The notes under the pieces were generated by a model that had not been told where the DNA came from, did not search any database, and saw only the letters and a list, made by a program, of their open reading frames with translations. DNA of 64,000 bases from Helochares maculicollis (Eukaryota > Arthropoda > Insecta > Coleoptera > Hydrophilidae), in NCBI GenBank assembly GCA_033557835.1, contig JAWQRO010000050.1:1-64000 (forward strand), given 5' to 3'. A program made the position numbers and the translations under genes. This document shows positions 25,601 through 34,772 of the stretch, in pieces (the stretch's first letter is position 1; the number at the start of each line of letters is the position of its first letter).

Positions 25601-28600
25601 AAAATTACACAGTTACTCTAAGAACAAAGTACATTTAAAGTTTGTAATCAATTAAAAATTAGTTCATTAAATTAGTTTGTGTAAGTATTTTACGAATATT
25701 AGCAAACATATACTATGATTAAGTGATAACAACATAAGACGGTACTTTTCATACTTACCTCTTCAACAGTAGTATGGCAAATATGACATAAGTATAGAGT
25801 TTCAACAATATAAGATCCACACATAGCCAAACTTCCAAAGAGTTTTGAAAAATTGTCCCGGTCAATATTTTGCAACCCTATTGTAAAATAATACAAACTA
25901 ATAGTTGTGGTGACAAAGCTAACACCAAACGTGGCTAGCAAAGTTATACCAAAAACTTCATTAATTATCTTAGCTGTTTTAGTGACTTCATGATGTAAAT
26001 AGCAAACCATCCTCAGAATCATCAATTTTGTTCCCAAAGCCGACATCACTTTAATATTGTTGATGGTATTAAAATTACCCAAATTGTTAGAATCCATTAC
26101 ATTTTTCAAAGGATCCAATTTTTTGAAATAGCCCAAGTTTTTAATATCGCCTAAGTTCTTGTCATCACTAAAATTCTTGTTGTAGAAGTGCTTATCCCCA
26201 AAGTTCTTCATATTACCCGAATTGTCGATATTTTCCAGTTTCATTTCACTCATGCTTTTTGTATCACTCAGACTTTTTACGCCACCCAGACTTTTTATAT
26301 TGCTGACATTTTTCATATCGCCCACATTTTTCAAATCACCTATAACTTTTATATTGCCCAAGTTTTTTGCCTCACTCATATTTCTCATATCACCAATATT
26401 TTTCATGTCTTCAAAGAATTTCATGTTGCTCATACTCTTCATATAGCCCATTGTTTTCTGATTGTTTTTTATATTGGCCGCTAGTTTGACACCAGCAACA
26501 CTTTTAACGTGCCCTGCATTATCAGAAATATTTGCATTACAGGCACTATTTTTATGATTAACTAGACCAATATTACTACTGTTAACATCCATACTAACAT
26601 TGCTGATACTACTCACTTTATCGATGCTGCTACAAATATCAGCTGTACTAGATTGCAAATGTACCAGATGCTCATTTAAAGTTTTGAACCGATCGCGGAT
26701 AATGGAAATATAAGTTGTAACTTGTTGAACAATACCAATGTTGGCAATAAAGGGAAAATAGGTGGCTATGTTGAAGCCAATCAACTTGACCTCAAGAAAG
26801 GATTCGTTTACCCCCATTTGAATTGAAATCAGGATAATCACAAAAGCCAAATGCAAAGAAATTCTCTTGATTATCTTTTTCTTTAAATTGTCATAAAAAA
26901 TCCAAACTCCTAGCTGTTGAAACTTTACATCAGTCTCCACAATCTTGTCCAGGAAAGTAACATACTTATCTTGAAAATATCCACTGCAAATCCAAGCAGC
27001 CACTAATTGGGCTGTTGTTGTAATGGCTTGCATTATATTGGTGGTTAGCAGCAAATATTTTTCGGTATGGACATCTGAACGGTACACGATTGAAACTGTT
27101 GTCATAGCCACATAAATAATTGCAATAACAACTTGCCTGTATGTGTTTATTCTTGATTGTTTGCATTCTGTATCATTCGATTTAAAGGCTACCAATCCCA
27201 TTATTTTGCTTAAAACAAGCAAGGGCTTGATGGCGGTGTAAAAGTTCATAGAAGCCACTTTCGTAACTTGGGAAAACATTTTTGTGTTAGCGCTTGCCAG
27301 GAGGCATAAAAAATTTTGTTAGAAATATAGAAAGGTGCTGTGCAAATAACCAACTGACAAACAAATTTTCAAATGAATTGTTTAATTATGCATGAGATGT
27401 CAGTTCCCTTTCCTCATTTATTAGAGGTATTACAGTTTATTTTAATGCGCTAAAACTGGATGATAAATTAATGAAATGTGCCAAGGAAATTACATGCTTT
27501 TCATTTTATCAAATATTGGTTTATTTTATTAGATATTGATTTTCATTTAACAGGCGTTCAAACTCATTGAATATTATGGGTTTTAAGTTAATTAGTATAT
27601 TAATTTAATTGGTTTTCTACATTTTAAGTTAGTACTTTATGCAAGTGCCGTTTTGAACGTACACCAAGCAACACTTCTCCTGCAAACAATAATACTTACC
27701 TCAAATACAGTTGCTTCACAGCAATAACACAGAAGGAAAACATTAAAAATGTAAGGCGCAGATAAACATAGCGGTGAAATGAGATCGTGGTATCCGCCGG
27801 GAAGCTCAGCTTTTTTTAAAATCATAACACAGTCATAGAAGTTGATCGTCACAGAAATGAAGGCAACTCCAAAATGAATCAACAGGACAATCCCAAAAAT
27901 CTTATTGATCAATTTGGAAATTCTTGTCAGATCGTGATGCAAAGAACAAGCACTTCGTAAAATCACTAACTTGCTCCTCAATGGCGAAACCAACTTAAAT
28001 TTTGATTTCCCAGCCATTTCTAATATTGGTATTTTAGCTCCATTGTTCTGCTGCAATTCCATCAAGTGCTCGTTTATAATTCTAAATCGGTTTCTGACAA
28101 CACTTGTGAAAACTGAAACCTGATCCACCAAAGCCATTTCGTATATGTAGGGGGCATAGCTAATTATATTGTATCCAATGAGTTCAGGCATTAACAAATA
28201 TGCATAGTAATACAGGTATATAATTATTAAGCCAAAAATAAGAGCGTTGTGGCCAAGAACTTGATTTCGAACCTTTTTCCCTAACTTTTTATAATATATC
28301 CAGACTCCAAATACTTGGAATTTCTGATCTGTTTCGTAGATTTTCTGCAAGAACTCTAAATATTCTTTCCGAAATGCCAGACTTGCAGTCCAAAAGGCAA
28401 TCATTTCAAGAGTAGTTGCAGCAGTTTGCATCAATCCTGATATGGATATGAAGGAATTGCTTATTTTAATTTTCATCCTAAGAATCATGGAAGATATTGA
28501 AAGGATAATGTACATGATCATAAGAAACGGTATTACATATAAGCTGGATTTGGAAAGCTGATAGTTTTTTCCATTGAATTTGAAGGGTGTTAATCCAAGG

Positions 28601-31600
28601 GCTTTAGTGACAATTAGAAGAGGTTTTAAGGCTGTTTCAAACTGTGTCGACATTTTAAAAATAGATTTTTTTGATTATTGAATAAAAAAAGATTTATGCT
28701 TTTAATATGCAATGGCACCACAAATACTTCCTATTTTTTAAATGATTGTCTAATCTTGTAGATTTTATATTTTATCTGTTGAAATCACACTCCACAAATT
28801 TATAAGTGAGAATATATTGGTTTCAATTTTTATGTAACGTATGTAGTATTTTTGTTATAGTGAAAACAAAAATTGCATGTAATTAATTTAAAAGCAATTT
28901 AATGGATTTTTTAAACTATTCAATTTTCTAATGGCAAGCAAATGAATAATTAAACATGGGAACTTTGTGATGCATGATTTCTTGAAGTGCATTTAAATGT
29001 AATTCATTTTATTAAAGTGCATTTCATATTACGGATAAAATTGTATATCCATTTTGTGTAGGTGTTATATTGCGGTGTGTTTCTGAATACACATAAATCA
29101 ACCCATCTTGAAACAATTAAGCTAATATAACAAGTAAAACATACACCAAAAGAATTAATTATTATTCACACAATGCCTTATTCTATCTTTGCATTTGAAT
29201 GTCATAGATGGATTAGAAAAGCAGGTATACGATAAATTGAACATTATTCTCTTTATTGTATAAATGCATTGCCAGGATCAAAGTTGCAAATTGTACAAAT
29301 GCAACCCAGGTTGAGATTAGTTCTGAATTCTTACATAAATCTTACATCTGCTTATTAACACAGCGTTTTGTTTGCAGAATGTGGAAACTTTGTTCATGTA
29401 TGCCAATATAGAATATCTTAAAGGAAACTATGAAAGTGCTATTAAAATCTTAACCTCAATACCAAATGAGTGTTTGAAATTTACCGAAACTGGAGAATCC
29501 TCAACAGTATTATTTTATAACAATATGGGGGCAATTCATCATGCCATGGGAAAGCCCAATATGGCAACGCTTTACTTCCAGAAAGCTTTAAAGGAAGACG
29601 TGACTTTATCCAACATAAAAAAAGATGTACAAGATAAACCTTTGTATACTATAGGTAGTTCAAAGTACCATGAAATAATTTACAATCTAGGAATATCTTT
29701 ATTACATTCGGGCCGTCCACATCAAGCCTTCGAATGCCTAATAATTGCAGTAAGGCGGTACCACAGAAACTCGAGGTTGTGGCTCCGTTTGGCCGAATGT
29801 TGCATCTTAGCTCATAAGGAATCTAATGAGAGTTATTTTGATTTACAAAAATTACATAAGGAACTAATTGTAGAGTATATTGGTTTGCGAGAGAACAGCA
29901 GGATTATTCTCACGAGCAGTCTTTCGAAAGACAAAAAGTATATCAATGATGACCAGACATATGCAGTTCCTCTTCCTACAATAGAGTTTGCTCAACTTTG
30001 CTTAAGGAATGCTTTACTACTCCTTCCTTCAGATACTGCATCTAGTCCAGTCCAGCTACTACTGGTTCCTGGTGTAACACCTTCTGACCCTCCACCAAGT
30101 CCTGGGCCTGCACCGTCAAGCCCTTTGTGCCCAGACAGCATAATGCAGCTGAAAAATGCAATACTCATTGCCAGTGCATATGTTTCTCTGTGTCTAGGTG
30201 ATTATATAATGGCTTTGGAGCACGCACAAAATTTGCTGCAGCAAACAAGGGCTTCAGAAACTCATAAGTAAGTTAACTAGCAATTTACATATTTACTAAT
30301 GAAGTTTGTATTGATACATTCAATATATAAAGAATGATTCAAAACAGATATTAAATATTATATTAACTAAACATTTATAAGATTATCTGTCCATAGCATA
30401 GAGTTTACTTCAAAGAATTCATTTTTTTTTATTATTATATTGTATTTACACTAACAACTTCGATACATATAACTGCTGCACATTGCCTTAGATTTGCAAA
30501 TTATTTCCAACGTAAAACAGATGATAAACATTGCAGCATCTGCTTATCACTTAATACCTCGTTGATTGAATTCATGGGATAAGAGTAAGTTTGGCAGTCA
30601 CTTCTTAACTAATATATACCTGGTTAAAGAATATTTTTGATTCTGGGTATACAATATCTAATTTATGTGTCATTATTTGAGTGTATATTAATAGGGGTAT
30701 AGTGAGATTATTTAAATTCAACCTGAAAAGGCTTTACTGTGCTAATAGTGTATCTGCACAGTAATCACTGCTTAATTGTGATACGTTCATATTAACATAA
30801 TAAGAATTATAACTAATATAACTTAAGTTTTTGATGAAGAGCTTTAATTTTACTATTTATATTTTCTACAATACAACAAACTCTCTACAATACAACAAAC
30901 TACAATACATCCAGGTATAATTGTTTTTGTATATTTAGAGCTGGTATATTTATTTTTAATGAAATACAGAGAGATAGTTATGAGAAAAATAGTAGTTTTT
31001 CATTGTATTTATATACTGTAAACAAAATTAAAAATACTAAAATTACTGGACTAGGTAATGAAGCTTACTTATTTCACAAACATTTTAGAAGAATACTTCT
31101 TTGATATTTTATATAAACACATTTGTTTTACCAGCAAAAAATTATTAATAACAATACTGCAAAAAATATATTGCTAATATATAACTTCTATCGACAGCTA
31201 CAAGGATCTTCTTGTAATTATAATAATATACAATGATCTGACATTAAAATATCTAATAATTAAGATAATATATAATATTAAAATTCATAAGAATTGGTTG
31301 AAATAATGTTTAGGGCTGGGTCAGGCCTAATTAGTTGATAAAAAACTCTTCAGACATTAAGCAGCGTGCTTTCAAGAGAAAGAATGAAACTATGGAATTT
31401 AAAAATTAGTAGAATTCCGCTAACAGTGTAAACAATCATCACTTAATGATATTTGTAAAATACTCAGCTGTTAGAACATTTTTACAACCACCGGCTAGTT
31501 AGAACAGATTTCTCTTTTAGTGATGCAATACAATTTAATAATATATGATATTAGTATATCAAATCATGGTGAAAGCGTGAAACCTTAAACTTACTGCCGC

Positions 31601-32769
31601 AGTGAAATAATTTGTTTTATAAAATTAAACTCAGAAAATACTGAACCTCCATTTGTTAAAATAAGCCTAGAATTAGATAAAACATACATCGCCAATAATG
31701 TAATGGTTTTACTATATTTTGTTTTTTAAAATTCAAATATTGTCTCTTAATTTTTCATCTGTCATCATTTAGCTAATTATCTATCTGCTATTTTGCTTTT
31801 ATTTCAAAATTGTTGTATTTTTTATTAATGATTTCGATTTTTCTTTCAATAGAATTTTAGCACATTTGTATGCAGCAGAGGCGCTGGTGCTCTTAGATCA
31901 TTTGCCAGAAGCTTTGGAGCATTTGAATCCTGAAAACTTGAAGGATATATCTTTTGATCTCCCTGCTGATGATCCAACGGCTGCTACTAAAGATGAAATT
32001 CCTCTTAAAACAAACCCTCCTGCCAGTAAGTATTATCTTCTCTTAATATAATATTTTGCACTATTCATGATTTTCGTCTTCATAGGTTGCTATGTTATTA
32101 ATGTTAATAAGTAATTTTTAGAAACATGATTTGTTTCGTGTGTAAAGTGCATAATTCTACAAAAATAACATAGGAATATGCTAAACACTGGTTAAAAAGT
32201 TGTTGATTTGGCTACAAAAGTAGCTATATAATGTTTATCTATGCAGATTTTCATTGTCTTAATTACAATAGAAGACATTTAAAGAAAATCACTCTCTCTG
32301 CTGTTCTATGTTTGATCAATTTTTTACTGTCTTATAGAATGGTTCCCTACGTCAAAAGCCAGTATCTTGGCAGTATTGCAATACAATATAGCAGTTGTAA
32401 AGACAATACAGGGACAATTGGATCAAGCAGCACCTTTACTTCAAAACATTTGGAAAATGAAGTCTACTTGCCCGGTTCCAGCTCATGTACTCATGCTTGT
32501 GATATATATTGAGTTAAAATTAGGTAAGTTAGGTAAAATATCTTGATTATGCATTTAAAGTTCCCATCATTACCCAATAGAATGTTAACTGTGATCCTAC
32601 AAATTTAATTAAATTCAAATCTAATCTGAATGACTTGTAAATCTTTAAACAATATAATTTCCTTGATTTGAAATTACTAATTAGTTTGTTTTATCATTTT
32701 GCAGGCCACGCAGATGCCGCCAAAGCTATTATAAAGCAGTATGCCCTACAACAGAGGGTTAGTGGGTAA
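19578..32769 (+). CDS. CNOT10: CCR4-NOT complex subunit 10 (seven coding exons)
   Basis: Spliced coding region: 19578-19669, 22660-22958, 23075-23400, 29378-30267, 31853-32025, 32338-32523 and 32705-32769, together 2031 nt, 676 residues plus stop. All junctions are GT/AG and phase-compatible. The product matches animal CNOT10 along its length from memory: the KGNY helix pair near residue 31, the YHQRQYTSALRVI and YKFIEPM blocks, EYLKGNYESAIKIL, GRPHQAFECL, RLWLRLAECC, a proline/serine-rich linker, and HLYAAEALVLLDHLPEALEHLNPEN. These are TPR-like helical repeats. In other animals CNOT10 pairs with CNOT11 on the N-terminal part of NOT1, in the cytoplasmic mRNA deadenylation machinery. The C-terminus stops just after the last TPR-like helix, so the tail seen in vertebrates is absent. 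Intron 3 holds the gustatory receptor locus on the other strand. Identity is very secure; splice sites were read by eye. Confidence 0.96.
19670..22659 (+). other. CNOT10 intron 1 with decayed repeats
   Basis: 2,990 nt between coding exons 1 and 2. It contains one reversed copy (19775-20060) and one weaker copy (about 20690-20850) of the dispersed repeat family described at 425-735, and a short TA run near 21938-21951. No coding potential was seen on either strand. Confidence 0.8.
19775..20060 (-). repeat. Dispersed repeat, ATACTTCGTAT family, copy 3
   Basis: Reverse copy in CNOT10 intron 1. It has ATACGAAGTATAGCAAAGG, GGGCTCCTGAATACATTTCA, ACCATTTTTAGGCATG, AAATTGGCATACGGCTATTA and ATATGCAGGACCATTG. 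A weaker copy lies about 0.9 kb downstream. Confidence 0.65.
22660..22958 (+). CDS. CNOT10: CNOT10 coding exon 2
   Basis: The acceptor is TTTTTCAG at 22652-22659. The exon completes the split Lys codon and encodes KGNYLGCLQNINK, then a helical region with LDDVDHCAAYFNQALLMYH and ending YKFIEPM. It leaves one base before the GTAAGC donor at 22959. The reading frame opens inside this exon because the first residues lie upstream of any in-frame ATG. Confidence 0.95.
23075..23400 (+). CDS. CNOT10: CNOT10 coding exon 3
   Basis: The acceptor is TTTTCCAG at 23067-23074. The exon encodes DENLARQVGLLAIELKLC, the QPEKALCLITYLE helix, a lysine-rich linker (NEKEQKEKKASPSP, the counterpart of the Asn/Lys-rich insert of vertebrate CNOT10) and the KEIQTLLNIDKQ helix. 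It ends in phase 0 before GTAAGT at 23401. The following intron is 5,977 nt and hosts the receptor locus. Confidence 0.95.
23460..23465 (-). terminator. Gr polyadenylation signal candidate
   Basis: AATAAA on the - strand, about 200 nt past the receptor stop codon and about 60 nt short of CNOT10 exon 3 on the opposite strand. The call rests on position only. Confidence 0.3.
23663..23731 (-). CDS. Gr shared terminal exon (TYhhhhhQF)
   Basis: The acceptor is CTGCTTACAG just upstream. The exon encodes IIGGITTYLIILIQFSSSDA, then KS and TAA at 23663. TTYLIILIQF is the classic TYhhhhhQF end motif of insect gustatory receptors. The 118-nt intron before it is typical for insects. A possible polyadenylation hexamer lies about 200 nt downstream. 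Confidence 0.94.
   Translation of the reverse strand: MIGGITTYLIILIQFSSSDAKS
23663..28653 (-). CDS. Gustatory receptor, isoform with 5'-most first exon (C)
   Basis: Proposed splice form 28653-27700, 24002-23850, 23731-23663, giving 391 residues, the usual length of an insect gustatory receptor (7tm_7 family). Insect receptors of this family are ligand-gated channels in the membrane of sensory neurons. The first exon ends GAG|GTAAGT in phase 0 and the shared exons are phase 0, so the junctions keep frame. No separate tail exon was seen in the 27281-27699 gap, so this isoform must use the distant tail if it is functional, or be a broken copy. The arrangement mirrors Drosophila Gr28b and Gr39a. 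The ligand is unknown. The alternative is three tandem genes, two of which have lost their ends. Confidence 0.72.
23850..24002 (-). CDS. Gr shared exon 2 (start of last membrane segment)
   Basis: The acceptor is CTCTTTGCAG (24003-24012). The 51 codons, in phase 0 at both ends, begin ASNTGRLLHQI and contain EMFSLQIANENLQFSAAGFF and PIDYTLVFS. The latter is the F.A.GFF.ID..L motif at the start of the last membrane segment of insect gustatory receptors. The donor is GTAAGT at 23845-23849. I found no second copy of this motif anywhere in 23.4-29.4 kb. Confidence 0.94.
24194..25129 (-). CDS. Gr alternative first exon A (tail-proximal)
   Basis: 312 codons from ATG 25129, starting MPQMTFFESIMPLLSLCKWL. 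With the adjacent tail exons it gives a 385-residue gustatory receptor with seven hydrophobic segments: about 43-60, 68-92, 134-150, 160-184, 245-270, 283-304, and the last in the tail exons. It carries RFAMINEHI and FLHHELTKIAKGINVVFG in the loop and ends CHSTVEE before GTAAGA. This is the only one of the three first exons next to the tail exons (191-nt intron), so it is complete whatever the others do. Confidence 0.94.
25759..27279 (-). CDS. Gr alternative first exon B with enlarged repeat loop
   Basis: 507 codons from ATG 27279; a second Met at residue 11 (MNFYTAIKPLLVL) aligns better with the sister starts. Hydrophobic segments are at about 46-65, 75-98, 141-156, 165-192, 442-466 and 481-502. 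It ends CHTTVEE before GTAAGT. Between the conserved RFKTLNEHL (about 198-205) and MVCYLHHEVTKTAKIINEVFG (424-444) lie about 225 residues, where the sisters have about 40. That insert is Asn/Ser/Lys-rich, with Lys or Arg every sixth residue from 281 to 347. The frame is open throughout, so the loop looks maintained. With the shared tail the protein would be 580 residues, unusually long for this family. Confidence 0.9.
26037..26439 (-). repeat. Coding 18-bp (hexapeptide) degenerate tandem repeat
   Basis: Within Gr exon B, Lys or Arg recurs every six residues from 281 to 347 with units such as KNIGDM, KNLGNI, KVIGDL, KNVGDM, KNVSNI, KSLGGV, KSLSDT and KSMSEM. Looser copies continue to about residue 410 (KNLGDI, KNLGYF, KNVMDS). 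At the DNA level this is an imperfect 18-bp minisatellite read in one frame. The strict register covers 26242-26439. Confidence 0.9.
27700..28653 (-). CDS. Gr alternative first exon C
   Basis: 318 codons from ATG 28653, starting MSTQFETALKPLLIVTKALG. The N-terminal ALKPLL and GLTPFKFNG blocks are shared with the two sister exons. Hydrophobic segments lie near residues 38-58, 68-92, 134-154, 158-180, 253-275 and 290-311. The conserved loop reads RFRIINEHL ... SACSLHHDLTRISKLINKIFG. It ends CEATVFE before GTAAGT. This is the most diverged of the three: the CH.TVEE block of the others has become CEATVFE. The long intracellular loop between the fourth and fifth segments is of ordinary size. Confidence 0.92.
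29378..30267 (+). CDS. CNOT10: CNOT10 coding exon 4 (largest)
   Basis: The acceptor is TTTGCAG at 29371-29377. The exon holds about 296 codons: several TPR-like helices (VETLFMYANIEYLKGNYESA, FYNNMGAIHHAMGK, IIYNLGISLLHSGRPHQAF, SRLWLRLAECC), the conserved IEFAQLCLRNALLLLP helix, and a short Pro/Ser-rich linker at about 30050-30130. It ends in phase 2 before GTAAGT at 30268. Confidence 0.95.
30268..31852 (+). other. CNOT10 intron 4
   Basis: 1,585 nt of AT-rich intron. The only structure seen is a 17-bp unit (CTACAATACAACAAACT-like) repeated in tandem at about 30867-30906. No exon or nested gene was found. Confidence 0.75.
31853..32025 (+). CDS. CNOT10: CNOT10 coding exon 5
   Basis: The acceptor is CTTTCAATAG at 31843-31852. 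The exon completes a split Lys codon and encodes ILAHLYAAEALVLLDHLPEA and LEHLNPENLKDISF, the signature C-terminal TPR pair of CNOT10. It ends in phase 1 before GTAAGT at 32026. Confidence 0.95.
32338..32523 (+). CDS. CNOT10: CNOT10 coding exon 6
   Basis: The acceptor is ACTGTCTTATAG, ending at 32337. In phase with exon 5 it reads KWFPTSKASILAVLQYNIAV, then helical residues ending IYIELKLG. This matches the vertebrate block ending in AVYLELQNGN. The donor is GTAAGT at 32524. Confidence 0.92.
32705..32769 (+). CDS. CNOT10: CNOT10 terminal coding exon 7
   Basis: The acceptor is ATTTTGCAG, ending at 32704. The exon encodes GHADAAKAIIKQYALQQRVS and a final Gly, then TAA at 32767. GG|GTAACT at the stop could also serve as a weak donor to a downstream AG near 32918, which would give a slightly different C-terminus. 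I prefer the simple stop. Confidence 0.85.
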
Positions 32770-32846
32770 CTTTTGTTTAATATCAAAATACATTTAAAAA
32801 ATATTTTAATTTGGAAAAACGTTAACATCAATTATTACTTTCTAAG

Positions 32847-32852
32847 AATAAA
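32847..32852 (+). terminator. CNOT10 polyadenylation signal candidate
   Basis: This is the first AATAAA downstream of the CNOT10 stop codon, about 80 nt into the 3' UTR. The hexamer is common in AT-rich DNA, so the call rests on position only. Confidence 0.45.
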
Positions 32853-34424
32853 AATGATGATTTTTAACAATAGTTTCTTTTCATTACTATACCATTATAG
32901 ATTTTCTTTGTTTATAGGGAATACTGTAGAAATTGAATTATTAAATGTGTGTTTCCAATACATCTACTAGAAGACGATTGTGTTGACCAGTATGCTTAAA
33001 AAACAATCTAATTTTCTAACCGAAGAAAGGGTATACCACCAGTGTTATTGGCTTATTGTTTTGAATTCTTATGAGTATCAAGATAATTCGTTGTTGGTTC
33101 CCTATGTTTTCCGGGAAATTTATGAAGGCATCTATGCAATCTATAGTTTGTGATACTGACTGGTTGTCGTTGGAGATATTACTTTTTAAAAACCTGGAAA
33201 ATTCAAAATTTTTAATAAATCGTACATTTTTAAGAGTTCCTTTAATTGTACCTTCTATATTTAAGAGTGGACACTTTGCTATTTTAATTAAGTGTTATAG
33301 ATTTATTTCATTGCAACGAGGGTTAAATAACTCAGTGCTGCTAAATTGCCGAGTGGATTCTTATACTATTGAATTTTTTAAATGATAGTATCTAATTGAG
33401 AGCCTCTACAAAATAAGATCATGCAGTGCTTAAAAATTGAATGTTGCCAGACATATATAAACAGTTAAAATAAAAAATAAATCCATCTCGAGATTTTGGC
33501 AGATATTTGGGTCGTCTGAATCCAATTTAACCATTTTTATCTAGTTTTTAAGTGTATATGGATCCTTTAGTCTGTCTGTGAGTATGATCCTTTAAAATGA
33601 TTCTTAATACATTTTAAAACTCCCATTGGAAAGATTTTTGATGGAAATGTTTAGTACATGTTAAATTTTTACAAAACTGGCTCAATCCAAATTTGATCAC
33701 AGTGCATTTAGCAGATTACTTTAAGTGCTGGTATTTTTTATTATACTGCAGAATCTCACGTGGAGTAAAAAACGTATCCAATTTAGAATCTCCCATAAGG
33801 ATATTTATATAAAGTAGACAAAACAAACTAAGTATAAAACTTTATTGCTACTTACATAGTTACATAGGATTTTTAAATTCATGTAGATAAAAGTAATACT
33901 AACAGTATATATTAAATTAATTATATAAAAGATGATTTAAAAAACAATTCTTTTTAGAAACTATATAGAATGAACTATATTAATCGTAATAATTATAATT
34001 AAATGCTCTAAGGACAGGCGATTTCTATAAAGATATGAAAAAGTAACATTATGAAAAAAAAAATTTTAAGGGATAATTAATGGTAGTTATAATTTTAGAC
34101 CATTATAATAATAAATTTTAAAATTAATAGAAAATTTAAATACCAATACAAAGAATATATAAGTTTAGAAATTAATACATAATTTTTCCAATCAATACAA
34201 AGTTCATGAATGAACACAAAATTTTTGACCGAACACAGAATTTTATGTAGGAATTTAAAATTCTATAATATACAGCTCAGGAATCAACAGAATTCTATTA
34301 AGAGAAGGAAGAGATATCGGAAAGTAATGATAGCGATGATATATAAATCTATTTCGATATGATTAAATGTAGTCCGTTTAATTCGCAATTAATTCGTTTT
34401 ATTGAATACTATTATGTAATATAT
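32853..34424. other. Convergent intergenic region CNOT10-Jupiter
   Basis: About 1.6 kb between the presumed 3' ends of two convergent genes. It contains a decayed copy of the dispersed repeat (33487-33780) and very A-rich DNA at 33900-34250. No gene was recognised. Confidence 0.6.
33487..33780 (-). repeat. Dispersed repeat, ATACTTCGTAT family, decayed copy
   Basis: Recognised from GATTTTGGCAGATATTTGGG, CTGAATCCAATTTAACCATT and a GTCTGTCTGTGAG block, all with counterparts in the copy at 12.1 kb. The ACTTCGTAT end is missing. Confidence 0.5.
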
Positions 34425-34430
34425 TTTATT
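34425..34430 (-). terminator. Jupiter polyadenylation signal candidate
   Basis: AATAAA on the - strand about 195 nt past the Jupiter stop codon. CNOT10 and Jupiter are convergent and their 3' ends lie about 1.6 kb apart. Confidence 0.45.
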
Positions 34431-34623
34431 TATAAATAAACGATTTTTAAGTTTTTGGTTCGAAGTGTTTGGAGGGATGGGGTAAGTTAATAATTATTTT
34501 TTTAGTTGTTTCTTAAATACATTTTGAAGTTACGTGGGAATTATTCTCGTTCTAAGTTCTTTAATTTAATTAATGTTGTTAATGTTGTGTACGGGTTTAA
34601 TCTTCGTGGGATAATATAATTCT

Positions 34624-34772
34624 TTAAGCATTTCCGTTCATTTTGATCATTTCCACGTTGCCATTCGTTGGGGTGTGCCCGTTCTGATGATGGAAGCCGT
34701 TGGATACTGGTTTTGTAGGGGTTGTTGCTGGACTGACGATGGTGTAAACTTCTCCGGTTACTGGATTCCTTT
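34624..34772 (-). CDS. Jupiter: Jupiter terminal exon (second NPVTG motif)
   Basis: The acceptor is GTATTGCAG. It encodes ERNPVTGEVYTIVSPATTP, then TKPVSNGFHHQNGHTPTNG and a short tail ending MIKMNGNA, then TAA at 34624. NPVTGE.Y is the conserved C-terminal Jupiter motif. Confidence 0.86.

Noticed and set aside
25130..25758. Private tail exon for receptor exon B
   Set aside because: Searched by eye for GFF.ID and TYhhhhhQF coding patterns on the - strand. None is present, which supports use of the shared tail.
26188..26484. 98-codon + strand frame across the Gr repeat
   Set aside because: It is the antisense shadow of the repeat-coding loop of receptor exon B. Its own periodic His/Ile/Phe pattern follows from the 18-bp repeat.
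32231..32512. 93-codon + strand frame near CNOT10 exon 6
   Set aside because: It reads the exon in the wrong phase. The phase continuing from exon 5 gives the conserved helix.
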